Shown: positions 35,701 to 42,894 of the stretch, one piece after another | Numbering within the stretch: the first letter of the stretch is position 1 | Layout of the letters: the number at the start of each line of letters is the position of its first letter | NCBI GenBank assembly: GCA_959347315.1 | Contig: OY365813.1 | Location: forward strand, 17,763,081 to 17,827,080 | Origin: Bimastos eiseni | Lineage: Eukaryota; Annelida; Clitellata; Crassiclitellata; Lumbricidae | Length of the DNA stretch: 64,000 nt | Reading direction: 5' to 3' | Translations under genes and position numbers: made by a program | Notes under the pieces: generated by a model | What the model was told of the DNA's origin: nothing | The model's input: only the letters and a program-made list of their open reading frames with translations | Databases searched by the model: none

Positions 35701-37972
35701 CTGCGCCCTCCAATGGGTACTCTAGGTACCTGTATTGCGCAGTTTCTTCCAAACAATAATAACAAATTTGGAACTGAAATCAAAAGTTTTGAAGGCCTAA
35801 GGCAGTGGAGGCGAGCAAGGAGGCGCATGCGGCCCGTTGCAAATTTAAGTGGCCCGCTCTAGCAATTTGTGTAAAAATGAAGTGAAGATAAGTCACTGGA
35901 CTATTGTGCTATTGCTATCCGTACACAACTTGGCTTATCGTTTGACAATGTGAACACATGACATACATACATGAGATAATTCATTATTATTATTATTCCA
36001 TATTAAACCCTAGCTGCGGTGCCTGGGTAAAGACAGGTTTTTGGAACTGGCGAGGAGGAAGACAGCGGCCGCCCACTCTTCTGGGTGTGCGAGGTGTTCC
36101 CCGAGCGAACGGCGAAGGTTTCGAGTCAATAGCTGTAAAAGTGTGGAAATGCATCACCGGACTGTGTGATATGCAGAAAGTCTTCTTTATTTATAATATG
36201 TTAGTACTGCTAATAGTTTTTTTAAATGTGGCTGTTGCCTTTGAGTCTACTGGTGTGGCCCGCAAAGTAAGGAATAATTTGTCTGGTAGCCAGCGGTGTC
36301 AAAAAGGTTGGACAGCACTGGCCTAAGCAGTTGAATTTTCAGTAAAATATAAATCAAACTTCTTAATTTATAAACTGTTTCTCAAATTATGGTAGAAGTA
36401 TTATAAATTATAAAGCCTGCTACTCACCCTCTCCATTTCAATAAATTCTTCATCGAGCTCAGTTCCTTTTGCTCCTCCGATCTTTTCACTCATAAACTAA
36501 AATTTGTTAAAGAAATGTTTTAAACATCAATCACATTTACCACACCAGGTAGGTAAGTCTTAAAAAATGTTATATTCAGCTGGAATTTAATGGCATTGAT
36601 AGATAAGTTCAGGCGTTGAAGGACACAGTAAAGTCAGTTCACCCTTCCAATATGTCATGGATCAAACCTACAACTTCACCAATCAATTCAGTGCTATTAC
36701 ACAGCTCCATAGAAGCAGAATCACACACAAAACTCGGACACACGCACATGCAAAAACATAAAACCACAAATACACATTCTTTACAGATCCCATCATACAT
36801 GTTTACTTTGCAATTTTGCAATGCAGTGTTAATATATACATCTGATACCAGTCGTTTGACAGTGATGGATACGAATAAATGTCCTTTGTCGTCCTTAGTC
36901 ATTTGTCAAGTCTAATGCTCCCCTTATTTTTAGTCCAGACGATGCTAGGTAAAAGTATATTCTAGCGTATTTTATCACCACGCATGCTTGCGGTGTATTT
37001 TAGTGTATTTAATTATTTCCGTCACTATATCATGTATTTTGTAAGTAGAAACTAGACTGATGATAATAATAATGTTTAAATGGAAGCTGGATTGATGAAA
37101 AGAATTTTAAAAGTTTGTGTTAGAGTATTTAATTAAACAAAATGTTGATAAAAAAACCAATAAATTCCATCACGACGCCATTTTGTCATCATTCAAACTT
37201 CTAATTATGCATGATATTTTCATCGATTCAGCTTCCATTCATGCATATTTCTCTTTGTCGTTCCAGCTTCCATTTAAGTACATCATTTCATCAATCCAGC
37301 TTCCAGTTCGGTACATTTCTTTTCATCAATCGGGCTTTTGTGTGCGTACAAGGCCTTGTTTACATCAATTCCACGTCCATCATAACGACATTCTCGCATC
37401 AATCATGCTATTTTTATCTATCCAGCTTCCATTTACACATAATTTCTTTCATCAATGCAATTTCTACTTGCACATTATACTTTTTCATCGATCCCGTCTC
37501 CATTTAAGCTACAATTGGATATCTATTCACGTCAAATAATAAAATACGCTAAAATACATTTTTACCCGATGCTATGTCTCCATCTGTGTTTTCCATCTAT
37601 CGCACGCAGTCTTGGTCTGCCTTTGTTTTTCCCCCTTGAATCTTGATAATGAACAAAAAAGACAGGGAAGTGGGTGTGACGTCGGAACTAGACAACGTAG
37701 AAAACGACATTCGGCCATTCTGTTAATTTGCACATGTCAGTTAGTGCCACTGGATCTGAACTCAGTACTGAAACTATCTAAAGTTAAGCAGTAATTAATA
37801 TTTGAAGAAAGTTTCAGCTTTACGTTATAATGAGTTCATTGAACTTGTCCCTTATTAATCAGAAAGCTCTAGGAGTTCGTGTAGGCCCGCCCTACGCCGA
37901 AACATCCTAAATCGCGAAAGCACTTACTTGGTTGGCCTTGTTGATCTGCTTCTTAAGTCCGGCGAGCGACAT
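11589..37972 (-). CDS. EndoA: Endophilin-A (SH3 domain GRB2-like), complete 11-exon gene
   Basis: The product is a peripheral membrane protein. Endophilins bend and tubulate membranes at clathrin-coated pits and recruit dynamin and synaptojanin through SH3. Coding exons from the start: 37972-37928, 36496-36428, 27920-27848, 23743-23600, 21717-21584, 21005-20939, 16808-16708, 16397-16294, 15813-15653, 13809-13738, 11785-11589. All junctions are GT-AG and the phases join to 1,167 nt (388 aa plus stop). Residues 1-21 ([15 protein letters not shown]...) are the amphipathic H0 helix. The BAR domain runs to about 247, with the endophilin insert around [20 protein letters not shown] and KQNFLDPL. 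The linker is about 246-330. SH3 is 331-388, with ALFDF (334-338), [15 protein letters not shown]364, P377 and Y380. Vertebrate endophilin-A is about 350 aa; the excess is in the linker. The ATG is chosen because it matches the conserved N-terminus. Confidence 0.97.
11973..12165 (+). mobile_element. tRNA-derived SINE, family A, copy 3
   Basis: Box-A-like TGGCTGACTGGTTAGAG and box-B-like GGTGCGAGCC sit at tRNA-like spacing. The family core ACCTTGAGCAAGTCCTTTGC follows, and the copy ends in an AAYAATAATAAT tail. It lies in the last endophilin intron, antisense to the gene. Confidence 0.8.
12949..13019. mobile_element. 63-bp TTAA-flanked MITE, copy 1
   Basis: TTAA (12,949-12,952 and 13,016-13,019) flanks a 63-bp palindromic element: left CCCTCTAACAACCAGC, right GCTGGTCGTTAAATGG. 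TTAA duplications with CCC...GGG ends are typical of piggyBac-like elements. A relative lies inverted at 19,100-19,170. Confidence 0.65.
13022..13145 (-). mobile_element. SINE family C, 5'-truncated copy
   Basis: Only the 3' part is present. The minus strand reads CTGACCGTACG, then CATATGCCAGGG, then GGCTGCCTCAGGGACTTG, matching the copies at 3.8 and 30.2 kb. Confidence 0.65.
13260..13515. repeat. Repeat array of AATAATAAT plus TCCCTGGGGAA...TACCTCAGGG
   Basis: About 55-bp units, each with an AAT-rich part and a short potential hairpin (GTCCCTGGGGAATGAAGTAC then CTCAGGGA). The same unit recurs at 15,365-15,560. Confidence 0.6.
13738..13809 (-). CDS. EndoA: Endophilin exon 10, linker exon with LLDLND
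   Basis: 72 bp, phase 1 at both ends, so skipping it leaves the frame intact. It encodes [20 protein letters not shown], then SAKP. LLDLND resembles a clathrin-box and YSTV resembles a YxxΦ signal. Acceptor TTCAAG (a weak pyrimidine tract), donor GTAAGA. Confidence 0.85.
14170..14935 (-). mobile_element. Non-LTR retrotransposon 3' fragment (RT thumb/C-terminal region)
   Basis: The minus strand encodes LMLYYS-type sequence: [20 protein letters not shown], then [11 protein letters not shown] and [15 protein letters not shown]. After a frameshift near 14,705 it continues [13 protein letters not shown]...HSYNTR and W-N-K-I-P. These are hallmarks of the C-terminal part of CR1/Rex/Jockey-like LINE reverse transcriptases. 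It is 5'-truncated and frameshifted, so inactive, and lies in endophilin intron 9, sense to the gene. The 3' untranslated part probably extends to about 14,170. Confidence 0.85.
15365..15560. repeat. Second AATAAT / TCCCTGGGGAA repeat array
   Basis: The same units as at 13,260-13,515, with TCCCTGGAGGATGAAGTATC and TCCCTGGGGAACAAAGTACC, followed by AAC/AAT-rich sequence. Confidence 0.6.
15653..15813 (-). CDS. EndoA: Endophilin exon 9, linker
   Basis: It is a serine/threonine- and basic-rich linker, for example [20 protein letters not shown], with no recognised domain. Acceptor TATAG, donor GTAAGC. The phases fit both neighbours and the whole 161 bp is open, so the exon is real although it is poorly conserved. 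Confidence 0.88.
16020..16255. repeat. G-poor CAC/ACC-rich tract
   Basis: CCACC and CACCA run through about 235 bp with almost no G on the plus strand. It lies in endophilin intron 8. Confidence 0.65.
16294..16397 (-). CDS. EndoA: Endophilin exon 8
   Basis: It encodes [20 protein letters not shown] and then [14 protein letters not shown], the end of the BAR domain. Acceptor TTATAG, donor GTAAGA, ending in phase 2. Confidence 0.95.
16708..16808 (-). CDS. EndoA: Endophilin exon 7
   Basis: It encodes [20 protein letters not shown], a BAR helix 3 segment conserved across endophilins. Acceptor TTTCAG, donor GTGAGT. The first two bases complete a glycine split with exon 6. Confidence 0.95.
17225..17570 (-). 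mobile_element. tRNA-derived SINE, family C, with GA-type microsatellite inside
   Basis: The head at 17,495-17,570 is the most tRNA-like sequence in the window: GGTGTAGTGGTTAGCATGCT (box A) and GGTGGTTCAAATCC (box B). The body follows and is interrupted by an AGACAGACAGAG array at 17,315-17,398. It continues into a SINE body and has no acceptor-stem partner, so it is a SINE and not a tRNA gene. Confidence 0.75.
17732..17955. mobile_element. hAT-type MITE
   Basis: The ends CAGCGTTTCCCAACATTTTC and CACAGGTTGAGAAGTGCTG are inverted, of the hAT 'CAGnGnTTCnCAACC' type. Flanks ATCTACAC (17,724-17,731) and ATCTATAC (17,956-17,963) match at 7 of 8 positions. 224 bp, no ORF. Confidence 0.8.
17964..20938. 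other. Endophilin intron 6, rest
   Basis: AT-rich with no exons seen. 19,735-19,820 has GGGGACTTGTTCCCCTCGAC and ends CGCCGCCCCTG, reminiscent of a transposon end without a visible partner. Confidence 0.35.
19100..19170. mobile_element. 63-bp TTAA-type MITE, copy 2
   Basis: Inverted ends TCTTTAACGACC and GGCCGTTAAAGGG bound the element; the right flank is TTAA and the left is CTAA (one change). The core ATTATGCCTTACACTTTAG is the reverse complement of the core at 12,949-13,019. Confidence 0.65.
20939..21005 (-). CDS. EndoA: Endophilin exon 6
   Basis: It encodes [20 protein letters not shown], matching the H-H-x-K-K-L-x-G-R-R-L-D-x-D core of BAR proteins of this family. Acceptor CACAG, donor GTAGTC. 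Confidence 0.95.
21584..21717 (-). CDS. EndoA: Endophilin exon 5
   Basis: It encodes the conserved [20 protein letters not shown] segment after a divergent [18 protein letters not shown] stretch. Acceptor TTTAG, donor GTAAGC. It ends in phase 0. Confidence 0.95.
22661..22847. repeat. Inverted array of a ~16-bp unit, GAAGGTTCGATAGTCC
   Basis: Five or so direct copies of GAAGGTTCGATAGTCC on the left are mirrored by inverted copies (ATCGAACCTTCGGACTAT) on the right. The turn is near 22,793, so the strand can fold into a long imperfect hairpin. It lies in endophilin intron 4. Confidence 0.8.
23275..23420 (+). mobile_element. SINE family A, body-only copy 4
   Basis: GTAGGGACCTTGAGTAAAAT, then TTGCACTCAATTGCTCTGC and AAAAAGGGCGATTTC match the body of the 2,154 copy. 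The tRNA head is missing. Confidence 0.65.
23600..23743 (-). CDS. EndoA: Endophilin exon 4
   Basis: It carries [18 protein letters not shown] and [20 protein letters not shown], covering the endophilin-specific insert on the concave BAR face. Acceptor ATTAG, donor GTAGGA. Confidence 0.95.
23941..26281. mobile_element. 2.3-kb unit bounded by ~185-bp inverted arms (foldback-like)
   Basis: The left arm (23,941-24,125) and right arm (26,097-26,281) are near-identical in inverse orientation. Shared blocks, read on the left arm: CTTGATTGGTC, AACAAGAATGGCAGATATGG, TGTAACAGTGATTGAAC, ATGTCGAGAGCCAACTAATC and GTTGACCCCCA. The interior has no transposase ORF. It holds about 1.1 kb of unassigned sequence and the GT-rich minisatellite. 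The arms contain CCAAT-type and GC-rich sequence, unlike the surroundings. It could be a foldback element, a long-TIR non-autonomous transposon, or a local inverted duplication. It is in endophilin intron 3. Confidence 0.75.
25273..26088. repeat. GT-rich minisatellite (GTGTGTGTAGGTGTGTGTGT)
   Basis: About 815 bp of GTGT runs interrupted by TAGG, TAGATG, TGGGTGTGCATG and CGTG in a higher-order pattern. Long frames here arise only because the repeat lacks stops; they are not genes. Confidence 0.95.
26300..26712 (+). mobile_element. LINE 3' fragment (RT C-terminus)
   Basis: The plus strand encodes [19 protein letters not shown]. After a frameshift come [20 protein letters not shown] and [14 protein letters not shown], the standard C-terminal blocks of CR1/L2-like reverse transcriptases. 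It ends GGGGCGCTATATTAAATTCA plus short tail repeats. It abuts the right inverted arm at 26,281. Confidence 0.85.
26800..27045 (+). mobile_element. LINE 3' tail fragment
   Basis: Ends GAGCGGAGCTATATAAATA, the tail signature of the neighbouring LINE pieces. Upstream, HLKTFF-type residues can be read with frameshifts. Confidence 0.5.
27460..27830 (+). mobile_element. LINE 3' tail fragments, two in tandem
   Basis: The first ends near CAGGGAGCGCCTCTGAATG (about 27,590). The second encodes [16 protein letters not shown] and an FLT block, and ends GGTGCTATATAAATTGCATT followed by GATT repeats. It ends 17 bp before endophilin exon 3, on the opposite strand. Confidence 0.65.
27848..27920 (-). CDS. 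EndoA: Endophilin exon 3
   Basis: It encodes [20 protein letters not shown] followed by QPNP, residues 39-62 plus one base. Acceptor TTGTAG, donor GTCAGT. It is separated from exon 2 by the largest intron, 8.5 kb. Confidence 0.95.
28968..29175 (-). mobile_element. tRNA-derived SINE, family D, copy 1
   Basis: The minus-strand head has box-A-like GGTGGCGTAGTGGGATG and box-B-like GCAGGTTCGAACTCG. The body ends CATCATCATC. A sister copy is at 34,981-35,190. Confidence 0.8.
29821..30055. repeat. Minisatellite, 25-27-bp unit (ACGCACTCACATGTGCCGTG)
   Basis: Nine nearly identical copies of ACGCACTCACATGTGCC separated by GTGTGTGT spacers of varying length. The unit is stop-free in several frames; not a gene. 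Confidence 0.95.
30165..30405 (-). mobile_element. SINE family C, copy
   Basis: The minus strand shows a degraded tRNA head (GTAGTGGTTTGGGTGGGG), CTCAACTCAGTTATGATGAG, CACACTGTCGATGAGAAG, CATATGCAG, and GGGGCTGCCTCAGGGCTAG at the 3' end. Confidence 0.75.
31320..31470 (+). mobile_element. LINE 3' tail remnant
   Basis: Ends AAGTGCTATATAAATTC, matching the tails at 26.7 and 27.8 kb. The coding part is too eroded to read. Confidence 0.4.
31545..31785 (-). mobile_element. SINE family C, copy
   Basis: The minus strand shows AATGGTGTAGTTGGTAG (box A), a degraded box B (CAGAGGTTCTG), CCAACTGGGCTGTAATGAAT, CTCATATG and the AAGCAAAAATGAGAAAG 3' region. Confidence 0.7.
31786..34980. other. Endophilin intron 2, middle part
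   Basis: Mostly unique-looking AT-rich sequence with no exon or TE that I can name. A short (GATA)n lies at 34,836-34,858. Confidence 0.4.
34981..35190 (-). mobile_element. tRNA-derived SINE, family D, copy 2
   Basis: Collinear with 28,968-29,175, including CCAAGGTCGCTATGCAGTAA and ACATCCCACTACGCCAC, but with more substitutions in box B. Confidence 0.75.
35803..36320. mobile_element. hAT-type element with a nested insertion
   Basis: Ends CAGTGGAGGCGAGC and GGTTGGACAGCACTG; flanks GCCTAAGG (35,795-35,802) and GCCTAAGC (36,321-36,328) match at 7 of 8 positions. The two halves (GGCCCGTTGC..., GTGGCCCGC...) are split by an unrelated piece at about 35,985-36,190. Confidence 0.75.
35985..36190 (-). 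mobile_element. Fragment of the 'CCCGGG hairpin' repeat family, nested in hAT
   Basis: Collinear in reverse with 52,490-52,672: CAGGTTTTTGGAACTGGCG, GTTCCCCGAGCGAACGGCG, AAGGTTTCGAGTCAATAGC and GTGGAAATGCATC. Pieces also occur at 51.5-52.0 kb. Confidence 0.65.
36428..36496 (-). CDS. EndoA: Endophilin exon 2
   Basis: It encodes [18 protein letters not shown] and IEMER, residues 16-38, the end of H0 and the start of BAR helix 1. Acceptor TTTTAG, donor GTGAGT, phase 0 to 0. Confidence 0.95.
36946..37572. mobile_element. TIR/foldback element with internal minisatellite
   Basis: ~30-bp inverted ends: left GGTAAAAGTATATTC then TAGCGTATTTTAT (36,947-36,976); right ATAAAATACGCTAAAATAC then ATTTTTACCC (37,538-37,567). 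The inner part holds a ~30-bp tandem repeat (CATCAATCCAGCTTCCATTT, 37,200-37,520) and one inverted copy of it at 37,078-37,102. No transposase. It is in endophilin intron 1. Confidence 0.65.
37928..37972 (-). CDS. EndoA: Endophilin exon 1 (coding part)
   Basis: It encodes residues 1-15, [15 protein letters not shown], the start of helix H0. The donor CAA|GTAAGT is close to consensus, phase 0. The 5' UTR and promoter lie just above 37,972; I see no TATA box there. Confidence 0.95.
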
Positions 37973-38170
37973 TATTCCGATTATAACAGTTACCTCATTG
38001 ACAAAATTACATGAAAATGTTAACTTTTCTAGGCTAATTACAAAAAAGGACATCCAATCGTAGTAAACCCGACTCGTGTTTGGGTCGTTGCCATGAACTG
38101 TGTTAGACTTCCTTCTAACAACGAAACACCTCCCGATGAGAAAACTAGCCCAAAATCCGGTAATGACTGA
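37973..38170 (-). promoter_or_regulatory. Presumed 5' UTR and proximal promoter of endophilin
   Basis: Inferred only from its position upstream of the ATG. No TATA or Initiator motif is recognisable and the transcription start cannot be placed. Confidence 0.3.
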
Positions 38171-38925
38171 TTTTATTCCCGTTTAGAATGACTAGGCTAG
38201 ATATTGTTGATGAATGATGATGAGATAATTTGCCATTCAGGCATTCCCATTGACCTATTATTGTAATAGTGAGCTCATAGATGAAAGAACTGTGATAAAT
38301 ATGTTAAAATTTTAATTTATAATAATTGACATTTTTATATTTGCACTACGATTGGTTACTCTTTAAGATCGGTTACTCTTTAAGATAATTATGATCATTG
38401 AGTGAACCTTTAAGGCTTAATTCTGTATATGATAATTTGTATGCAGTTCTGATCTCTACTAGATCCGTGTTCTGGCTATCTCACTCCAACTGTTTCGGGG
38501 AGAAGATTGAACGACTCTCGGTAAACACGACTCGTTCGTACTCTTCCTTTTCTAAACTCGCTTGCAGCAAAAGTTCGCTCTGCAAATTAACTCTGGTCGG
38601 CATTCAATCTTCAAATAAAAGCGTACAATTTCTTAAGCTCATTTCCCCAGTCGTATATTTTTTGTGTTTCGGATTCCATTCTTTATGGATGCACACACCG
38701 TGGAATTTGTCTTACACGGTCTGGTCAGTGGTACCCGTCTTTGCAGTTTGACCGAGCAAACTGGAAGAGAATGCAGACATTTTTGAATCAGTTCTGCCAT
38801 CTAGTGAATCAGACACTAGGCAAAACACTTGCCCCTTTTCGTCATCAAAATAACGAGTAAGCTTTCCTTATAGACAACAAGACGGTTCTCAACGTAGCCT
38901 TGAACTCTGACACTGTTTGCAACTT

Positions 38926-39000
38926 GCCAATGCCAGTCCCAAGCCTGAATAAAGGAGGAGGGGACGCGGATGATCTTTGTTATCAGTGTCGTTAAACTGC
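38926..39000 (+). repeat. Dispersed repeat family B, copy 2
   Basis: TGCCAGTCCCAAGCCTGAAT, AAAGGAGGAGGGGACG and GTGTCGTTAAACTGCAA. Confidence 0.55.
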
Positions 39001-39527
39001 AACTAACCAATGATGTAGCCTTCGGAACAGACTATAGGCTCAGTATTGTCCACTGTCATGTCGGTTTGATGGCTTTTGAAAGTTTTGACCTCTAGCCGAA
39101 AAATAATCCCCCTTGAAATATTTTGGACTTTCCATGGGAGGCTCAGTGGCGCTATTATAAGCCTAATTGTCACACATGCACTAAAGAAGCGGTTTCTTTC
39201 ACCACGGCCTGGGACGTCCAGAGCAGCTGCACGTGTTTGGCGTAAGCAGCCAACGACAATAAGTCTATATTTACGCTACTAACATATAGGCCTACGACAA
39301 TGTAAAGACTAATGGAGAAATTATACTTTCGCAAGGTGACCTAGTCCAGAACTATAGAACTTTCGCTGAATGTCTACTTGCAGTGAGTGTGAGTCCCTTT
39401 GATATTCATTGGTGGCCGGTTGATTTTTTGTGGAGATGACGTGTGATTCAAAGCAATCAATCGTGTTCAATATGTTTTAACTCCTCCATTGTTAGCACTC
39501 TATTTCAGTGCCAGTCCCAAGCTCCTA

Positions 39528-39608
39528 ACAGTGCCAGTCCATATCCCGAATAAAGGAAGAGGGCGACGCTAGTGATCTGTGTTATCACATAGTGTCGTTA
39601 GACTGCAA
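39528..39608 (+). repeat. Dispersed repeat family B, copy 3
   Basis: GTGCCAGTCCATATCCCGAA, AAAGGAAGAGGGCGACG and GTGTCGTTAGACTGCAA. Confidence 0.55.
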
Positions 39609-40714
39609 GTCTGCAACTTAAGCTTACCAACCAATACTAATTTGAAAACTGAGAAAGCTGCGTTTGGTTCTAGAATCTAGAAGTTTGCACAGTTAATTTA
39701 TAAGCGACCGGTTATGACACCAACGAGATACAGACCAAAGATAGACCTATGTAGAACCACCAAATACAAATAATAACTTTATAAATATGACGACGAGAAT
39801 GTATACATCAACAGTAGGCCCCTATATAATCTATAAACTTCTGAACACCTGCAACCTGCATGCTATAGCCTGCATGCAATGATGTCTCTGCTGTGGTTAC
39901 AACGATGAACTTGAGTTATGCTCGTCACCAAAAAAGCCCCCAACACACTGAACGCTGTTTGTAAAAATGCACACAGGACAATGTGGCGTTTATATGTGAC
40001 TCTGTATACAACAGAATAAGTTTTATTAGTTATAAACACTTCGCGGTGCATGTGATGGTCGCTTGTAACAAAAGCACGGCGCTGCACAGCATGGGGCGTA
40101 GGTCTTATGCGACGGGATCTATGCATGGCGCTGTCAGAGCAGGGATGAGAGGTGCAGGTGTTTGTCGTTGGCTGACCCCTAGTCATGATCATCACAATCA
40201 GTCGCCAACACCTGTGGCCATATTTTGTGAAACTCATTTGCACGGATAACCTTTGGACACACCCACTAACGCACACACAAACCCACACACACACACGCAC
40301 ACCTACGCACACACACACAGTTACATACATATATGTATAAAACATAATACATATACATATATATATACATGTATCCATCTAGGCTATGTATACTTTTGTA
40401 ATGATAATAGGCCTATAATATGTATGTGTATCATGATACAGGCTCTATAGGGGGTGACAAATTGCCCGCCCTCTGTGTTCATCTGACTCGCTCTGTAGAC
40501 TTGGTTAAAGACCTATAAGATTAGAAAAGAAAGCTTCGAATTAAAAATTTCACGACCGAATGAGATTTATGTGGTTTTTGCGACTGTTACAAAGCCTAAA
40601 ATTCATTGTAAGAGTCGTATTTAACCTATGGCAGCCATGCAAGGCTCCCATTACGTTGCACATCTCATTTGACTATATAACGCCACCATGCGTGCACCTA
40701 TAGCGAAAGAAGGA

Positions 40715-40805
40715 CCATGGTCAACTTTACGGGGCGGGGGATACAGAAATCGAACCTCCTAAGCTCTGTTGGCCACCGTGTTGTCCATTGCTCCACGTCC
40801 CCCTT
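40715..40805 (-). repeat. tRNA-like sequence, probably a SINE head
   Basis: The minus strand reads GACGTGGAGCAATGGACAAC, then GGAGGTTCGATTTC, resembling a box A region and box B. No paired acceptor stem is evident. A relic is more likely than a functional tRNA. Confidence 0.35.
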
Positions 40806-41139
40806 CCCCCCATCTCACTGGGCATTCTCATCCACTTTGAATAATCTTCCTTTTAATATATATGCTTTTAAACTGACTCAACTCAACAATTCAACAATTC
40901 TGGTCGGTGCTTTTCTTTCTAGAAAAAATGTGCCGGTACGCATCTGTGTTGTCGAAAGAAACGACCCTAAAATAAGCTAATAAATAAAATAAATTTTATA
41001 GCACACACTACACGAATCGCACAGTGATCACAATCTGTACACTTACTTATTAGTTTAAAATGTAAAAATTCAAATTGTAGGTCTAAGTTTCATATCAAAT
41101 TCCTGAGTTTTTGTACAAATCCAATCTTTATTTGTTGGT

Positions 41140-41478
41140 AGGGGAGACTGGGGCACCCTGAGCAAATTTTTTGTAAAATATGTTATATTGAAAAAACGTT
41201 GACACATAAAGCAACCTGAGATAGATTGTTTGAATGAGGTGTCTCTCGGTTTTTAAATAATGCAATTACAATGCAAGAAAAGCAACTCATAATGACCAAA
41301 TTTGTAAGAAAATTGCACACACTCATAGGGCCTATATATACTTGATTATGGTGCCGATACTTTGGGGCATCACGATCATAAAATTGAAATTAGGTTAGAA
41401 ATACCGTAAATTAACAATAAAACGCCAGATGATCATCCATGGCACTCCTATGCTTATGGTGCCCCATCAGTCTCCCCA
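41140..41478. mobile_element. TIR element, AGGGGAGACTG family, copy 2
   Basis: Left AGGGGAGACTGGGGCACC and right GGTGCCCCATCAGTCTCCCC are inverted with a 1-2-bp difference. No ORF. It shares ends with the element at 6,317-6,754. Confidence 0.65.
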
Positions 41479-41989
41479 ACTGGAAAAAGGTGCCAGAAAA
41501 AAGCACTGGTTCTCGTTATAAAACTAAGTGTTGTGTAGATCGATTAGAATTCCAGGCTTGTGTAACTATAGGCGCTTTAGAGGTGAAGTCATATATAGAT
41601 GTATATATGCCTACGTTGGCTATGTAAATAAATTCCAGACTGCAGCTTTAGACTGTGTAGCCCCATGTGTTGATATAGCACATATACTGAGGCACTGGAC
41701 AGATAGTGATACCTATATGTGTGTTTTCTTTGAATATATCAGAGTCGAGAGATAATATATGACAGGAAGAGGGTTGAATGGATAATTTTCGATTGTCTGT
41801 CACTAGTGTGTCGGTTCATTGCCCAATAGGTCAACGAAAGGTCGATCTAGACACGCCCCTTTGGCAGAGAGCAGGTTCGTGCCGCGTTATGTCTACTGTT
41901 CAACTTGTAATTGCATTTACAGGTTAATTGTTGGCCACTACACATGAACAGGATATGCGCCGTCAACATCTGACATAGGGCCTAGACCT

Positions 41990-41990
<1 letters not shown>

Positions 41991-42022
<32 letters not shown>
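41991..42022. repeat. (AT)n microsatellite
   Basis: TATA dinucleotide run. Confidence 0.9.
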
Positions 42023-42026
<4 letters not shown>

Positions 42027-42196
42027 ATCATGGCTACCGATGTTCGACATGCTAGTATATAGTGGTTCATGCTCCATTTACCACGCGTGCATTTCCTTGT
42101 GTATACATTAAAAATTATGCTTCGATGTACTCAAGGTTGAATCCCGGTTGTGCAAATCATGTTTCGACACTTATATGCAAACTTAAAGTCTGTATC

Positions 42197-42224
42197 GTGT
42201 GTGCGTGCGTGCGTGCGTGCGTGC

Positions 42225-42283
<59 letters not shown>
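42197..42283. repeat. (GCGT)n(GT)n microsatellite
   Basis: GTGCGTGC tetramer repeats pass into about 27 pure GT units. Confidence 0.95.
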
Positions 42284-42284
<1 letters not shown>

Positions 42285-42654
42285 TATGTGCTTGAGAGAG
42301 TAGGCGTATGCGTGAGTATGAGGAGGAGGAGGAGCAGGTGTCTTTGGTGATCGAGAGCCCGGGAAGTGGAGCTTTCTCAGTCTTCAAATTAGTATTGGTT
42401 GGTAAGCTTATGTTGCAGACTTGCAGTCTAACGATAGGCCGGAAAAGGCGGACTTCGACGTCGAATTGCTTAAATGGGAGGAGTAGATAGTATACATGTA
42501 TGTAGGTATAGGCCAACAATGTATTCATACACAAGAAGAAAAAGGGAGGGAGGGAAGGAGAAGTAGACCCAGTCCGAGAACGCGTGAAAATGGAAGACAA
42601 GGCAGGTTAAGGTTGAAAAGGCCGTCGAATGATTTCTACGAATTACAGGTTCGT

Positions 42655-42713
42655 GTAGGCCTATACATAGGCCTATACACAGGCCTATACATAGGCCTAT
42701 GCATAGGCCTACA
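42655..42713. repeat. Tandem TAGGCCTATACA repeats
   Basis: Five copies of AGGCCTATACA/TAGGCCTATGCA, a local array of the palindromic TAGGCCTA motif found singly at dozens of places in the window. Confidence 0.85.
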
Positions 42714-42894
42714 TGTCTAATAATTGTGCACTTCCATTTTTTTCCTGTTCATGCTCAAATGCACGTTAAGTCGAATGATGCCTAAGTCTCATACAAAGAG
42801 TAGGACTTCAGGAAAACAACGGCGAAGAGCTGAGTAATCAACCTAATAGATTGGGTCTTATAATCAGAGTTCAACCGAAGTCGGTTTGCGGACA

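Larger units (their letters stand above)
38171..41139. other. Intergenic stretch
   Basis: No gene recognised. Contains family B repeats (38,926 and 39,528), a CA-rich stretch (40,270-40,330) and AT-rich patches. The 117-codon frame at 38,398-38,751 has no recognisable motif and is not called. Confidence 0.4.

Noticed and set aside
38398..38751. 117-codon plus-strand frame upstream of endophilin
   Set aside because: No recognisable motif, AT-driven Ser/Leu/Phe composition, and no splice or promoter support.
39863..40378. 171-codon minus-strand frame
   Set aside because: N-terminal third is translated from a CA/TA microsatellite and the rest lacks any recognisable domain.
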